DNA of 64,000 nt from Akkermansia sp. (lineage in GTDB: Bacteria > Verrucomicrobiota > Verrucomicrobiia > Verrucomicrobiales > Akkermansiaceae). The position numbers were made by a program, and so were the translations under genes. The stretch spans positions 1-64,000 of the forward strand of contig JAFSEZ010000053.1 of the NCBI GenBank assembly GCA_017435505.1, in the 5' to 3' direction. Below the pieces are notes generated by a model. That model made no database searches and had not been told where the DNA came from. It saw only the letters and a list, made by a program, of their open reading frames with translations. Shown piece after piece: positions 17,386-25,455 of the stretch (positions are counted from its first letter, which is position 1; each line of letters begins with the position of its first letter).

Positions 17386-17892
17386 CTACGGGATGTGTGG
17401 GAACATCTCTCTCATAGCGCTTTCCCCAAGTGGGAAAAATAAGCTGGATGAATGATTTGCCGCCTCTATTTGCAGGAGGAATCGCTTGAGTTCTGTGCCA
17501 CCGCGGTACTGTCCCGGGGCATTGCGTACAGGTACGACACGGTGGCAAGGAATGATGAGTGGGAGCGGATTGGTGGCGCACACCTGACCAACTGCGCGAG
17601 CCGGCCCCAAACTCCCATAGGTAGCGGTGCTTCCGTAGGGGATAGCGGCCAGATGTTGTAGGATGCGTTGCTGAGAGGGAGTCGTACGAGCCGGAAGCTG
17701 CACCGGAATGTCGAAATGGCGGCGCTGCCCAAGTAAATACTCGTTGATTTGTGTAAAGAATGCCTCCTCGGGGCTATTGTGGGGGGGAGGCGGTGCTTCC
17801 GGCGCCTCAGTAGGCAGGTAGACGCGTATGAGTTTGCCGCTATCGGTTTCCAAACAGAGGGGGCCGATGATTGTTTGCAGACGAACTAACAT
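17386..17892 (-). CDS. ogt: Methylated-DNA--[protein]-cysteine S-methyltransferase
   Basis: A 168-residue O6-alkylguanine repair protein. It takes the alkyl group onto the Cys of L-I-I-P-C-H-R-V-V. The preceding winged helix shows I-P-Y-G-S-T-A-T-Y-G-S-L, and the usual N-x-x-P-L-x-I-x-P-C-H-R spacing is kept. The C-terminal part G-Q-Y-R-G-G-T-E-L-K-R-F-L-L matches G-G-x-x-x-K-x-x-L-L. The start M-L-V-R-L-Q-T at 17892 is chosen from family length; the open frame extends 89 codons further upstream without similarity. It sits 16 bp downstream of a Sel1 protein gene. Confidence 0.94.
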   Translation of the reverse strand: MLVRLQTIIGPLCLETDSGKLIRVYLPTEAPEAPPPPHNSPEEAFFTQINEYLLGQRRHFDIPVQLPARTTPSQQRILQHLAAIPYGSTATYGSLGPARAVGQVCATNPLPLIIPCHRVVPVRNAPGQYRGGTELKRFLLQIEAANHSSSLFFPLGESAMREMFPHIP

Positions 17893-17908
17893 GGGCGGGA
17901 ACGCCGCA

Positions 17909-19291
17909 TTATGACTTGCGGCTATCTTCTTCCTGTGCCTTTTTGTTGAGGCGATGCACGATGAATGAGGGCACTCCAAAGACGAGAATGAGCAACACGG
18001 GGATGAAGACGTAGAGGAATAGCCGCACATATAGTGTGCATTCTGCATCACCGGCTGTCTGCCCGGCGCTCCACCACTGGTAGGCCAAGGTGGGATTCCA
18101 TTTGAGACCGGAGAATGGATTGAGGTGCAGGAGACCACGGCGAGACATGGCTTCGGCAACGCCGCGGTCGCTGGCTGTCACATACCAGGCGTTGGCCAGT
18201 TCCGCCTCGCCGATACTGTCGTAGTAGCGGGCGATTTCCAATGGGGCGCGGGCAGAATTGAGGCGATCGCAGGCGGCTTGCAGCATGCTCAGGCCGCGGG
18301 CTTCATCCTTCTGCACTCCGCCTGTGCCGTAAAGCTGCATGCGGCCGGCGTGCACCATGGCATCGCTCTGCCCCATGGAGGCAGCTTGGTTGTAGAGAGC
18401 GTAGGCATCTGCGGGCTTGCCGGCCAGCTCTAAACGCGTTGCTTTCAGGAAGATGGCATCTGCCAGATTGCCTGCTACAGCCATGTCCAGATACTGCTCC
18501 CCCAGTTTTTCATCTTTTGCCACGCCTTGGCCATTCAGGTAGGCGCAGGCAGTAGCGTAGGCCATAAGCGCGTCTCTTGTGGCATCTGCGGCGCGGCGGG
18601 CGTAGGCAATGGCTTTGGCATCATCCTTAGCTACCCCTAATCCCTGAGCGTAGGTCTTGAAAAGCTGCGCGAGCGCCCACGCATTACCTTTTTCTGCCGC
18701 CTGGTCCATTTTAGCAATACCTGCCGCCGCATCTGTCGGGGTACCCAGTCCGTTTTGCAGCATGTAGCCCTGCCAGTACAGGGCGTTGGTGTTGCCGCTT
18801 TCTGCCAGTTTGCTGTACTCGGTGTAGGCGCGGGTATAGGCAGCATTGCCGTCTGTGGAGTTTCCTTGTTTTGTGAGGAAATCTCCCAAGATGTAGGCGG
18901 CGGTGGGTTCTCCGGCCTCTGTCGCTTTGCTGAGCCAGACGGCTGCTTTTGCGGGGTCCGGTTCGGTGTATTCTCTCCCTGCCAGGTAGTTTGTGCCCAG
19001 CAAAAGCATGGCTTTGGTATCACCTGCATCGGCCTTTTTCACCAGCTCCTCTCGGAATTTTTCTGCCCAAGCCTTGGCCTGGGCAGTGTGGCCTGCTACA
19101 GCATAGCGCATGTATAATTGGCGCATGGCGGCTGCATCTCCCGCTTCTGCTTGCGTTTTGAGCTCGTGCAGGTTGCCCTCCAGCTGCAAATCATTGCTTT
19201 CGTAGGCTGCCGTGGGCGTATCTGTAGTGTTGGCGTGCAGGGGGAACACGCAACTGCCCAGCAAGAGGAGGAGAAGAGGAAGATATTTCAT
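17909..19291 (-). CDS. Sel1-repeat protein with N-terminal signal and C-terminal membrane helix
   Basis: A 460-residue protein. The signal ends in L-L-G-S-C, a possible lipobox. About ten Sel1/TPR-like repeats follow (for example A-K-A-A-V-W-L-S-K-A-T-E-A-G-E). Near the C-terminus a hydrophobic helix (Y-V-R-L-F-L-Y-V-F-I-P-V-L-L-I-L-V-F-G-V) is followed by a basic tail, which suggests a periplasmic repeat domain anchored at the C-terminal end. It is one of three Sel1 proteins in the window. The function is unknown beyond a likely protein-binding scaffold. Confidence 0.85.
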   Translation of the reverse strand: MKYLPLLLLLLGSCVFPLHANTTDTPTAAYESNDLQLEGNLHELKTQAEAGDAAAMRQLYMRYAVAGHTAQAKAWAEKFREELVKKADAGDTKAMLLLGTNYLAGREYTEPDPAKAAVWLSKATEAGEPTAAYILGDFLTKQGNSTDGNAAYTRAYTEYSKLAESGNTNALYWQGYMLQNGLGTPTDAAAGIAKMDQAAEKGNAWALAQLFKTYAQGLGVAKDDAKAIAYARRAADATRDALMAYATACAYLNGQGVAKDEKLGEQYLDMAVAGNLADAIFLKATRLELAGKPADAYALYNQAASMGQSDAMVHAGRMQLYGTGGVQKDEARGLSMLQAACDRLNSARAPLEIARYYDSIGEAELANAWYVTASDRGVAEAMSRRGLLHLNPFSGLKWNPTLAYQWWSAGQTAGDAECTLYVRLFLYVFIPVLLILVFGVPSFIVHRLNKKAQEEDSRKS

Positions 19292-19309
19292 GCTACCGCT
19301 TGAGATGCA

Positions 19310-20752
19310 TTAACCCCGCCCGCCGTTGAACGGACGACGCGTGTTAAATTTGCCGTGTCCGCCGCCCTGGTGGAAATTCTTTTTGCCGCCATAGGATTTG
19401 CGGTCGCGGTCACCAAAGGAACGGCGCTCGCCGAAAGGTTTGCGGTCGCGGTCACCAAAGGAACGGCGCTCCCCGAAAGGTTTGCGGTCGCGGTCACCAA
19501 AGGAACGGCGCTCGCCGAAAGGTTTGTTGTCGCGGTCGCCAAAGGAACGGCGCTCCCCGAAAGGCTTGCTGTCGCGGTCACCAAAGGAACGGCGCTCCCC
19601 GAAAGGCTTGCGGTCACGGTCACCAAAGGAACGGCGCTCCCCGAAAGGCTTGCGGTCGCGGTCGCCAAAGGAACGGCGCTCTCCGAAAGGTTTGCGGTCG
19701 CGGTCACCAAAGGAGCGGCGCTCTCCGAAAGGCTTGCGGTCGCGGTCACCAAAGGAGCGGCGCTCGCCTCCATCAAAATCTCGCTTGCTGCGGGGAGCTC
19801 GCCCGAAGGGGCGGCGGCTATTGTCGCGTTCAGGCTCAAAGGATTCGCCATCGATGAATTTCGTGGCAGAACCGAGAGCTTCTTCCTCTGTCTCAAAGTC
19901 TGCGGGATTGAAGACGTATGTCTCATCTTCGGCCTCATAGTCATCGGTGGCTTCATCCTGCTGGTGGACGGGACGCGGCTTGAACACTTGCTTGGCACCC
20001 AGCAACCCCTTGCGGCGGCGGGGATTCGTGCAGGCGAGCTCAATTTGTTCGGGCGTGAGCAGTTCGGCATTGCCGGGCTCCAAGTCACCGCCCCAAAGCG
20101 AGCCGATTCGCACTCGCACAAGTTTGCGGACACGCAAGCCCAGGCATGCAAACATCTGGCGCACTTGGCGCTTCAGTCCTTGCTCCAGCACCACGCAGGC
20201 GCGGCGGGCTGAAAGTCGGGAGATATACTTGGCCTTGGCCTGTCCTTCCGGGATGCGTACACCCTTGAGCAATTGAATCAGCACGTTGTTGTCGAATGCC
20301 TGGTCGAGGGTGACCCAGTATTCCTTTTCGATGCCGCCGGAGGGGTGGCCGATGCTTTGCCCCAGTGTGCCGTTGTTGGTGAAGATGAGCAGCCCTTCGC
20401 TGTCTGCATCCAAGCGGCCCACGTAGTTCGCGTAGCGGTACTTGGGCGGCAGCAGGTCATACACCGTGCCGATAGCACCCTGCGCATCGCGGCTGCACAC
20501 ATAGCCCCGCGGCTTGTTGAGCAAGATGGCTACTTCTTCTTTTGGCGTGGCGCGGTGGCCGTCCACTTTCACAAAATCAGTCGGCAATACACGCAAACCG
20601 GGGGTGTCTACTACCTTGCCGTTCACTTCTACGCGCCCTTCGGCAATCAGGCGGTCGGCTGCGCGGCGGGATTCATAGCCGCAGGATGCAAGGAATTTAT
20701 TGAGACGCACGCTGCCTTCTTGGGCTGCTGCATAGTTTGGTTCTTCAGGCAT
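19310..20752 (-). CDS. Pseudouridine synthase (RluB/RsuA family) with a repetitive C-terminal tail
   Basis: A 480-residue protein. Residues 14-60 form an S4 RNA-binding domain (V-R-L-N-K-F-L-A-S-C-G-Y-E-S-R-R). The catalytic domain has L-L-N-K-P-R-G-Y-V-C-S and G-R-L-D-A-D-S-E-G-L-L-I-F-T with the nucleophilic Asp, then a G-x-K-R-Q-V-R-Q-M equivalent. This class makes pseudouridine in 23S or 16S rRNA. The core ends near residue 245. The remainder is a charged linker plus nine copies of a 14-residue unit (about 326-451) and a Gly-rich end. RluB homologues often have basic tails, but such a regular array is unusual. Confidence 0.93.
   Translation of the reverse strand: MPEEPNYAAAQEGSVRLNKFLASCGYESRRAADRLIAEGRVEVNGKVVDTPGLRVLPTDFVKVDGHRATPKEEVAILLNKPRGYVCSRDAQGAIGTVYDLLPPKYRYANYVGRLDADSEGLLIFTNNGTLGQSIGHPSGGIEKEYWVTLDQAFDNNVLIQLLKGVRIPEGQAKAKYISRLSARRACVVLEQGLKRQVRQMFACLGLRVRKLVRVRIGSLWGGDLEPGNAELLTPEQIELACTNPRRRKGLLGAKQVFKPRPVHQQDEATDDYEAEDETYVFNPADFETEEEALGSATKFIDGESFEPERDNSRRPFGRAPRSKRDFDGGERRSFGDRDRKPFGERRSFGDRDRKPFGERRSFGDRDRKPFGERRSFGDRDRKPFGERRSFGDRDSKPFGERRSFGDRDNKPFGERRSFGDRDRKPFGERRSFGDRDRKPFGERRSFGDRDRKSYGGKKNFHQGGGHGKFNTRRPFNGGRG
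19399..19774. repeat. Nine 42-bp tandem repeats coding G-E-R-R-S-F-G-D-R-D-R-K-P-F
   Basis: Direct tandem array inside the pseudouridine synthase gene. The unit is 42 bp (14 codons). Copies differ mostly by synonymous changes and by R/S/N at position 12 of the unit. Several frames on both strands stay open through the array because the unit length is a multiple of three. The near-identity of copies suggests recent expansion or homogenisation. Confidence 0.95.
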
Positions 20753-20784
20753 AGGAAGGGTGGGGTAAAGTGGGATTTTCGTTG

Positions 20785-20822
20785 TAAAAGAAAAGCCCCG
20801 CGGCTTTCGACAGCCGTGAGGC
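20785..20822 (-). terminator. Intrinsic terminator downstream of the small basic protein gene
   Basis: On the minus strand an 11-bp stem with one mismatch and a 5-nt loop (20795-20822) is followed by TTTTCTTTT. It separates the small basic protein gene from the pseudouridine synthase gene. Confidence 0.8.
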
Positions 20823-20948
20823 GAAAATCTGTACCAGGTACAATATCGAGGTGTTGTGCAACACCTGACGGGCTATCCGGCGCAGAGGAATGGCACGCTC
20901 AGCACGCTTTTTGTGTAGCCATCCTCCGCAGCAGAATGCGTCACCGGC

Positions 20949-21104
20949 TTAGGCGTCGAACTTGGTCTTGGGCAGACCGATGGGGCTCTGGCCTTCCTTC
21001 CACTGGCCGCGCTCCTTCAGGAGCTTCACGCGCTCAAAACGCTTGAGAACAGAACGCTTACCGCCAACGGTACCAGTTGCTTTCAGAGTGGAATGCTTGG
21101 ACAT
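20949..21104 (-). CDS. Small basic protein of the Chlamydiae/Verrucomicrobia type
   Basis: A 51-residue basic protein beginning M-S-K-H-S-T-L-K-A, with R-S-V-L-K-R-F-E-R-V-K-L-L-K-E-R-G-Q-W and ending S-P-I-G-L-P-K-T-K. This pattern matches the small basic protein family I remember as restricted to Chlamydiae/Verrucomicrobia relatives (TIGR04137). Its role is not established. It has its own promoter and terminator and a long leader holding a small hairpin (CCGCA/TGCGG at 21131-21144), which suggests strong regulated expression. The start is set at the second in-frame Met, after the predicted leader. Confidence 0.85.
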   Translation of the reverse strand: MSKHSTLKATGTVGGKRSVLKRFERVKLLKERGQWKEGQSPIGLPKTKFDA

Positions 21105-21158
21105 ATCTTGTTGTTTTTGTAAAGGTTTACCCGCATCACTGCGGAAAGGGGGTCGCTC

Positions 21159-21187
21159 CTTATACAGCATGTCTCCCCAAATTGCAA
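21159..21187 (-). promoter_or_regulatory. Promoter of the small basic protein gene
   Basis: On the minus strand TTGCAA (21187-21182), 17 bp, TATAAG (21164-21159). The leader is about 50 nt and contains a CCGCA-gtga-TGCGG hairpin. Confidence 0.72.
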
Positions 21188-21225
21188 GCCAAATTTATGT
21201 CTTTTTTTCGGGATTGTACAACCGA

Positions 21226-22329
21226 CTACTTGAAACGCCCGCCGGGAAGGGGGGTAATGAGGCGTTTGACTTGCATGCGCATGAGTAAGGGCGTGAGCTC
21301 GTGTGCCAACATGCCGAGCGCCGGGCACAGGGTGTCCAGCGTGTCGAAGCCGTTGCGGAGAGAATCGAGCACGGCTTGTTCGGTCGGATCGGCCAAGGGT
21401 GGGGGAGAATCGAAGTTGAGGTCGAGCTGGCGCGGTGTATCCGTCCATTGCATGTCGGCTACGAGTTCTGCCGGGGTGGTGCACAGGATGGCTCCCTCGC
21501 GGATGAGTGCGTGGCAGCCGGCGCTGGAGGGCCTGTCCACCGGGCCGGGGAGAGCAAAGACGGTGCGACCATAGTCTGCTGCAGCCATGCGGGCGGTGAT
21601 GAGAGCCCCGCTGCGGGCAGGTGCTTCTACCACAAGCGTGGCTTGGCTCCACGCGGCAACAATGCGGTTGCGCTGGGGAAAAGTGGTGCGTCCCGGACGC
21701 ATGAACATGGGGAATTCGCTCACCACGGCGCCTTGCCCCTGAGCAATGCGGGCTGCCAGTTCTTCATTTTCCCGGGGAAAAAGGTTGGCCATGCCGGAAC
21801 CGATGACGGCGATGGTGCGGCCACCGGCATCGAGTGCGCCTTGGTGGGCAGCGGTGTCGATGCCGCGGGCAAGGCCGGAGATGATGGTGCAGCCGCTTTC
21901 TGTGAGCTCGCGGGCAAAGCGGCGAGCTTGGGTCATGCCGTAGGGACCGGCCAAGCGGGAGCCCACCACCGCTACGGAGCGTTCCGCATCATGCGGAAGC
22001 CATTCACCAAGCACATAGAGGATGATGGGTGGATCTGCCATATTGCGCAGCACCTGCGGGTAGTCATCATCCAGAAGGGTGACGATGCGCACGCCGTACT
22101 GCTCTGCCGCCTTTATTTCTGCTGCGGTGTTGGTGCAGTTGCGCCAGTCTGCCACGGCTGTAGCCAGTTTTTTGCCTAGTCGCGGCACCTGCTCCAGCAT
22201 AGAAACAGGTGCCGCCAAAGCCAATTCGGCAGAGCCAAAGAACTCCAGCAGCGCTTGAATGCGAATTGAGCCCAGCCCGGGTATCAGGTTGAGGGTAATG
22301 AGCGCTTCTCGCGGTGTTGGGAGCTGCAT
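21226..22329 (-). CDS. dprA: DNA-processing protein DprA
   Basis: A 367-residue DprA/Smf. It protects incoming single-stranded DNA and loads RecA during transformation. The N-terminal helix-hairpin-helix-like part (I-P-G-L-G-S-I-R-I-Q) is followed by the Rossmann domain with V-V-G-S-R-L-A-G-P-Y-G, the motif I-S-G-L-A-R-G-I-D-T-A-A-H, F-P-x-R-N-R-I-V-A-A and E-A-x-x-R-S-G-A-L-I-T-A-R. A C-terminal winged-helix region is present (D-T-L-C-P-A-L-G). Its ATG lies right after the nadC TAA, so the pair is coupled. No competence genes are nearby. Confidence 0.96.
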   Translation of the reverse strand: MQLPTPREALITLNLIPGLGSIRIQALLEFFGSAELALAAPVSMLEQVPRLGKKLATAVADWRNCTNTAAEIKAAEQYGVRIVTLLDDDYPQVLRNMADPPIILYVLGEWLPHDAERSVAVVGSRLAGPYGMTQARRFARELTESGCTIISGLARGIDTAAHQGALDAGGRTIAVIGSGMANLFPRENEELAARIAQGQGAVVSEFPMFMRPGRTTFPQRNRIVAAWSQATLVVEAPARSGALITARMAAADYGRTVFALPGPVDRPSSAGCHALIREGAILCTTPAELVADMQWTDTPRQLDLNFDSPPPLADPTEQAVLDSLRNGFDTLDTLCPALGMLAHELTPLLMRMQVKRLITPLPGGRFK

Positions 22330-23196
22330 TTAGCGCGTGACGGTGAAATCCAGCCCCAAATCCAAGGAGGGCACGGAGTGCGTGAGACAACCGAAGCTCA
22401 TGAAATCCACCCCAGTCTCGGCTGCAGCAGGGGCTGTTTCCAGTGTCAGGCCACCGCTGGCTTCAAAGTAGGGTTTGCGATTCTTGCCGCGCATCTCCAC
22501 CGCACGGCGCATATCATCATTGCTCATGTTGTCCAGCAGGATGTAGTCTACCCCTGTCAGTTGCAGGAAAGCTTCCACTTGGGTGAGATTATCGGCCTCC
22601 AGTTCCACTTCCACACCGGGTTTATCAGCCTTGAGTCGGTTGATACAGGCTTGCAGGTGGGCGGTGTTGCCATCTGTCATGAGGTGATTGTCCTTGACCA
22701 TGGCGCGGTCATACAGTCCCAAGCGGTGGTTGTTGCCGCCGCCATGCACCACGGCTGCTTTTTCCAGCAGGCGGTAGCCGGGGGTTGTTTTGCGGGTATC
22801 CAGCAGGCGGCAGGTGGTGTGTGCAATGGCTTTCACGTATTTATGAGTCATGGTAGCCACGCCGGAAAGGCGCTGAATGAAGTTGAGCGCGGTGCGCTCG
22901 GCTCCCAAAATGGAGCGAGCCGACCCTTCAATCGACATGACAATAGCACCCGGAGACACCTGCTCCCCATCGTGCAGCAACACTTCTACTTTGAGCGTGG
23001 GGTCTACCGCCTTGAAAACGGCCTCTGCCACCTTCACCCCGGAAAGCACGCCCTGCGAACGGGGGCGCAGCAGCGCTTTGGCTTTCAGCTCCGCCGGCAC
23101 AAAGTAGTTGGACGTCACATCGCCATCCCCGAAATCCTCATCAAGAGCGAGTTTGATGAGAGCCTCCACATTATCAGAAACTTTTGTATTGCACAT
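22330..23196 (-). CDS. nadC: Nicotinate-nucleotide pyrophosphorylase (quinolinate phosphoribosyltransferase)
   Basis: A 288-residue NadC, which converts quinolinate and PRPP to nicotinate mononucleotide in NAD synthesis. Diagnostic parts are L-D-E-D-F-G-D-G-D-V-T-S, A-L-N-F-I-Q-R-L-S-G-V-A-T, L-D-T-R-K-T-T-P-G-Y-R and H-G-G-G-N-N-H-R. The start M-C-N-T-K at 23196 fits family length. nadA and nadB are not in the window. It is directly followed by dprA. Confidence 0.97.
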   Translation of the reverse strand: MCNTKVSDNVEALIKLALDEDFGDGDVTSNYFVPAELKAKALLRPRSQGVLSGVKVAEAVFKAVDPTLKVEVLLHDGEQVSPGAIVMSIEGSARSILGAERTALNFIQRLSGVATMTHKYVKAIAHTTCRLLDTRKTTPGYRLLEKAAVVHGGGNNHRLGLYDRAMVKDNHLMTDGNTAHLQACINRLKADKPGVEVELEADNLTQVEAFLQLTGVDYILLDNMSNDDMRRAVEMRGKNRKPYFEASGGLTLETAPAAAETGVDFMSFGCLTHSVPSLDLGLDFTVTR

Positions 23197-23327
23197 GCCC
23201 ACATGATAGAGAAGGGGGCGGCGCTTGTAAAGTTGAAACTTCAATTTCACGCTTGTTATGTCATGGAGCAGGTATGCGGGCACGCTTCCTGCTTGCCAAA
23301 GAACGAGCCGGAGAGTAAGATGCGTGC

Positions 23328-23795
23328 ATGGCAACGAAACTTTCGCCGGAACAATTGGACATGGTGCGCCGCTGGGCTGCCCAAGGTGTGGATTTGAATG
23401 GTATCCAGAAAAACCTGGTGGCTGAGTGTGGTGTGCACATGACCTACATGGATGTACGCTTCCTGCTGCTGGATTATGGTATTGAGATAGCCAAGGCTAC
23501 GGCTCCGGCTCCCGCACCTGCTCCTCAGCCGGCGGCTCCGGCTCCCGCTGCGGAGGAATCGGTGGCTGAGCCTACCCCTACCATGGGCGGTAAGCCGGAG
23601 GTGACGCTGGATGAACTGCAAATCCCCGGCACTCTGCTTTCCGGCAAGGCGATATTCCCCTCCGGCGTGAAAGGTGCATGGCAAATTGACCAGATGGGGC
23701 GCTTTGGCTGGAGTGAACTGAGCGGCAAGCCCAGTACGGCCGAATTGCAGGCATTTCAGTTTGAGCTTACGCAGCTTTTGAGCTGCGGAGCTTGA
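23328..23795 (+). CDS. Conserved-looking cytoplasmic protein of unknown function
   Basis: A 155-residue protein without signal or membrane segment. Residues 1-60 look like a helical DNA-binding-like unit (E-Q-L-D-M-V-R-R-W-A-A-Q-G-V-D-L-N-G-I-Q-K-N-L). An Ala-Pro linker (about 62-85) leads to a C-terminal domain (about 95-150) with G-V-K-G-A-W-Q-I-D-Q-M-G-R-F-G-W. I do not recognise either domain. It stands alone, divergent from nadC and convergent with the flavodoxin-ferredoxin gene. The two-domain layout with a flexible linker is plain; the function is open. Confidence 0.7.
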   Translation: MATKLSPEQLDMVRRWAAQGVDLNGIQKNLVAECGVHMTYMDVRFLLLDYGIEIAKATAPAPAPAPQPAAPAPAAEESVAEPTPTMGGKPEVTLDELQIPGTLLSGKAIFPSGVKGAWQIDQMGRFGWSELSGKPSTAELQAFQFELTQLLSCGA

Positions 23796-23797
23796 TT

Positions 23798-24553
23798 TTA
23801 AACGAAGATTTCCGGCAAGCGCGGCTCGGCAGCACATGCCTGCAAGCGCGCGGTCATGCCCGCCAGCAAAGGCGGTGGCAGGATGCGTGCTTGGCGCGGG
23901 CAGACGCTCACGCAGCGCATGCACAGAATGCAGCGAGAGGCATCGGTTGTGCGTGGGTTATCCGCCGGGATGGCACCTGTGGGGCATTCGCGAGCGCACC
24001 GGCCGCATCCGCCACAGGCATCTGTCACCACGGGGGTGGCGGGCATTTGCGGCAGGGGTTTCATCTCCTCATTACCCGGCACGGAAATGGCGCTCTGTTG
24101 AGCTTGCGGCAATGCCAGCTTGGTATCCACGGCAGCGGCAAAATCCGCAGCTGTTTGCTTGTCTTGGGAGTGCGGGCGCCCTGTGGCAATGCTGCGTGCA
24201 ATGGAATGCTCCGCAATAAATGCGGCTGCTGCTACTACGCGGAACCCGCTGCGTGTGAGAGCGTTTTTTAGCTCCAGCAGAGCATCTTCGTAGGCTCGGT
24301 TGCCATACACCACCACGGCAATGGCCGGGCCTCCTTGGCCTTGCAGGGCCGCGAGCCTCTCAATGGCAATGGCGGGTACACGACCTCCATATACCGGCAC
24401 AACGGCAAGCAGCGGGGTAGTGGAGGAGATGGTTCGGGGAGCGGTAGGCTTGAGCAGGTCTATGTGTTCTTGCTCGCGGGTTGCGGCAATGGCCTGCGCC
24501 ACGGCGCGGGTGGAACCGGTGGGGCTGAATGTGGCTGTAATCCAAGTGTTCAT
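23798..24553 (-). CDS. Flavodoxin/2x[4Fe-4S] ferredoxin protein (EFR1-like)
   Basis: A 251-residue electron-transfer protein. The N-terminal flavodoxin-like domain has F-S-P-T-G-S-T-R (phosphate loop for FMN) and V-P-V-Y-G-G-R-V-P. The C-terminal part holds two ferredoxin motifs, C-G-G-C-G-R-C-A-R-E-C-P and C-I-L-C-M-R-C-V-S-V-C-P, for two [4Fe-4S] clusters. This layout is the EFR1 family type found in anaerobes. The electron partner is unknown. It is the last gene of the ABC transporter-GlcD-folP run, 33 bp after folP. Confidence 0.9.
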   Translation of the reverse strand: MNTWITATFSPTGSTRAVAQAIAATREQEHIDLLKPTAPRTISSTTPLLAVVPVYGGRVPAIAIERLAALQGQGGPAIAVVVYGNRAYEDALLELKNALTRSGFRVVAAAAFIAEHSIARSIATGRPHSQDKQTAADFAAAVDTKLALPQAQQSAISVPGNEEMKPLPQMPATPVVTDACGGCGRCARECPTGAIPADNPRTTDASRCILCMRCVSVCPRQARILPPPLLAGMTARLQACAAEPRLPEIFV

Positions 24554-24586
24554 GTGCGGGAGTAAGTGATTGAATGAAACGAGAGA

Positions 24587-25432
24587 TTAGTTGTTGATAA
24601 GCGCGGCTCGAAGCTTCAGCGCCATGTGCAGCTCTGCTACATCGTGCACGCGGTGCATGTCTGCTCCCCTGTCGGCAGACAGAAGGCTCATCGTTACCGT
24701 GGGAAGCGAACTTTTTTTGGGTAAATCCGGTTGCTCCAGTATGCGCCCCATGAAGGCTTTGCGAGACAGCGCCATGAGCAGAGGCCTGTCCTGTACGCGC
24801 AAGAGTTCCAGATGCCGGATTAGCATCAAGTTGTGCGTATCTGTCTTACCGAATCCGATGCCGGGATCCAGGCAAATGCGTTCGGTGGCAATGCCGGATT
24901 GTTTTGCCAAGGCAAGGCGTTCGATAAAGAATTGGCGAACTTCTGCCACTACATCGGTATAGTGGGGCGCTTGCTGCATGGTATCGGGCGTGCCTTGCAT
25001 GTGCATGAGGATGATACCGCATGGATGCTCGGCACACACACGGCGCATGTCTGCCGAGGCCAGTGCGGTGATGTCGTTTACGATATCGCACCCCGCAAGG
25101 AGAGCTGCCTGAGCAGTGGTGGCGTGGCGGGTGTCAATAGAGATGCGAAGGGCGGGGAACTCTGTGCGGAGCGCACGAATGACCGGCACCACGCGTGCCT
25201 GTTCTGCTGCCGGGGGCGTTTCTGCGGAGCCGGGGCGGGTGGATTCACCCCCGATATCAATGATATCAGCCCCGGCCTGAATCATCTTGCGAGCATGTGC
25301 CAGCGCTGTTTCCGGGGTGCTGTGCATGCCGCCATCGGAAAAGGAATCCGGAGTTACATTGAGGATACCCATGATGGCTCCCTGCGTGGGCAGAGTCCAG
25401 TTTTCGTTGCGTAATTGCCAAGTGCGGGGCAT
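24587..25432 (-). CDS. folP: Dihydropteroate synthase
   Basis: A 281-residue DHPS, which joins p-aminobenzoate to dihydropterin pyrophosphate in folate synthesis (the sulfonamide target). The motifs M-G-I-L-N-V-T-P-D-S-F-S-D-G-G, D-I-G-G-E-S-T-R-P-G, C-D-I-V-N-D-I-T and D-P-G-I-G-F-G-K are intact. The ATG at 25432 fits the family; the frame is open further upstream without similarity. It sits 23 bp after the GlcD-like gene. Confidence 0.96.
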   Translation of the reverse strand: MPRTWQLRNENWTLPTQGAIMGILNVTPDSFSDGGMHSTPETALAHARKMIQAGADIIDIGGESTRPGSAETPPAAEQARVVPVIRALRTEFPALRISIDTRHATTAQAALLAGCDIVNDITALASADMRRVCAEHPCGIILMHMQGTPDTMQQAPHYTDVVAEVRQFFIERLALAKQSGIATERICLDPGIGFGKTDTHNLMLIRHLELLRVQDRPLLMALSRKAFMGRILEQPDLPKKSSLPTVTMSLLSADRGADMHRVHDVAELHMALKLRAALINN

Positions 25433-25455
25433 GGGGCGGGAGGGGCTTGCGGGTG

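Noticed and set aside
19399..19774. Possible CRISPR-like array
   Set aside because: The units are directly adjacent 42-bp coding repeats without unique spacers, inside a gene.
19355..20212. Long open frames in other phases and on the plus strand through the 42-bp repeats
   Set aside because: A 42-bp unit without stops keeps many frames open. Only the minus-strand frame contains S4 and pseudouridine synthase motifs.
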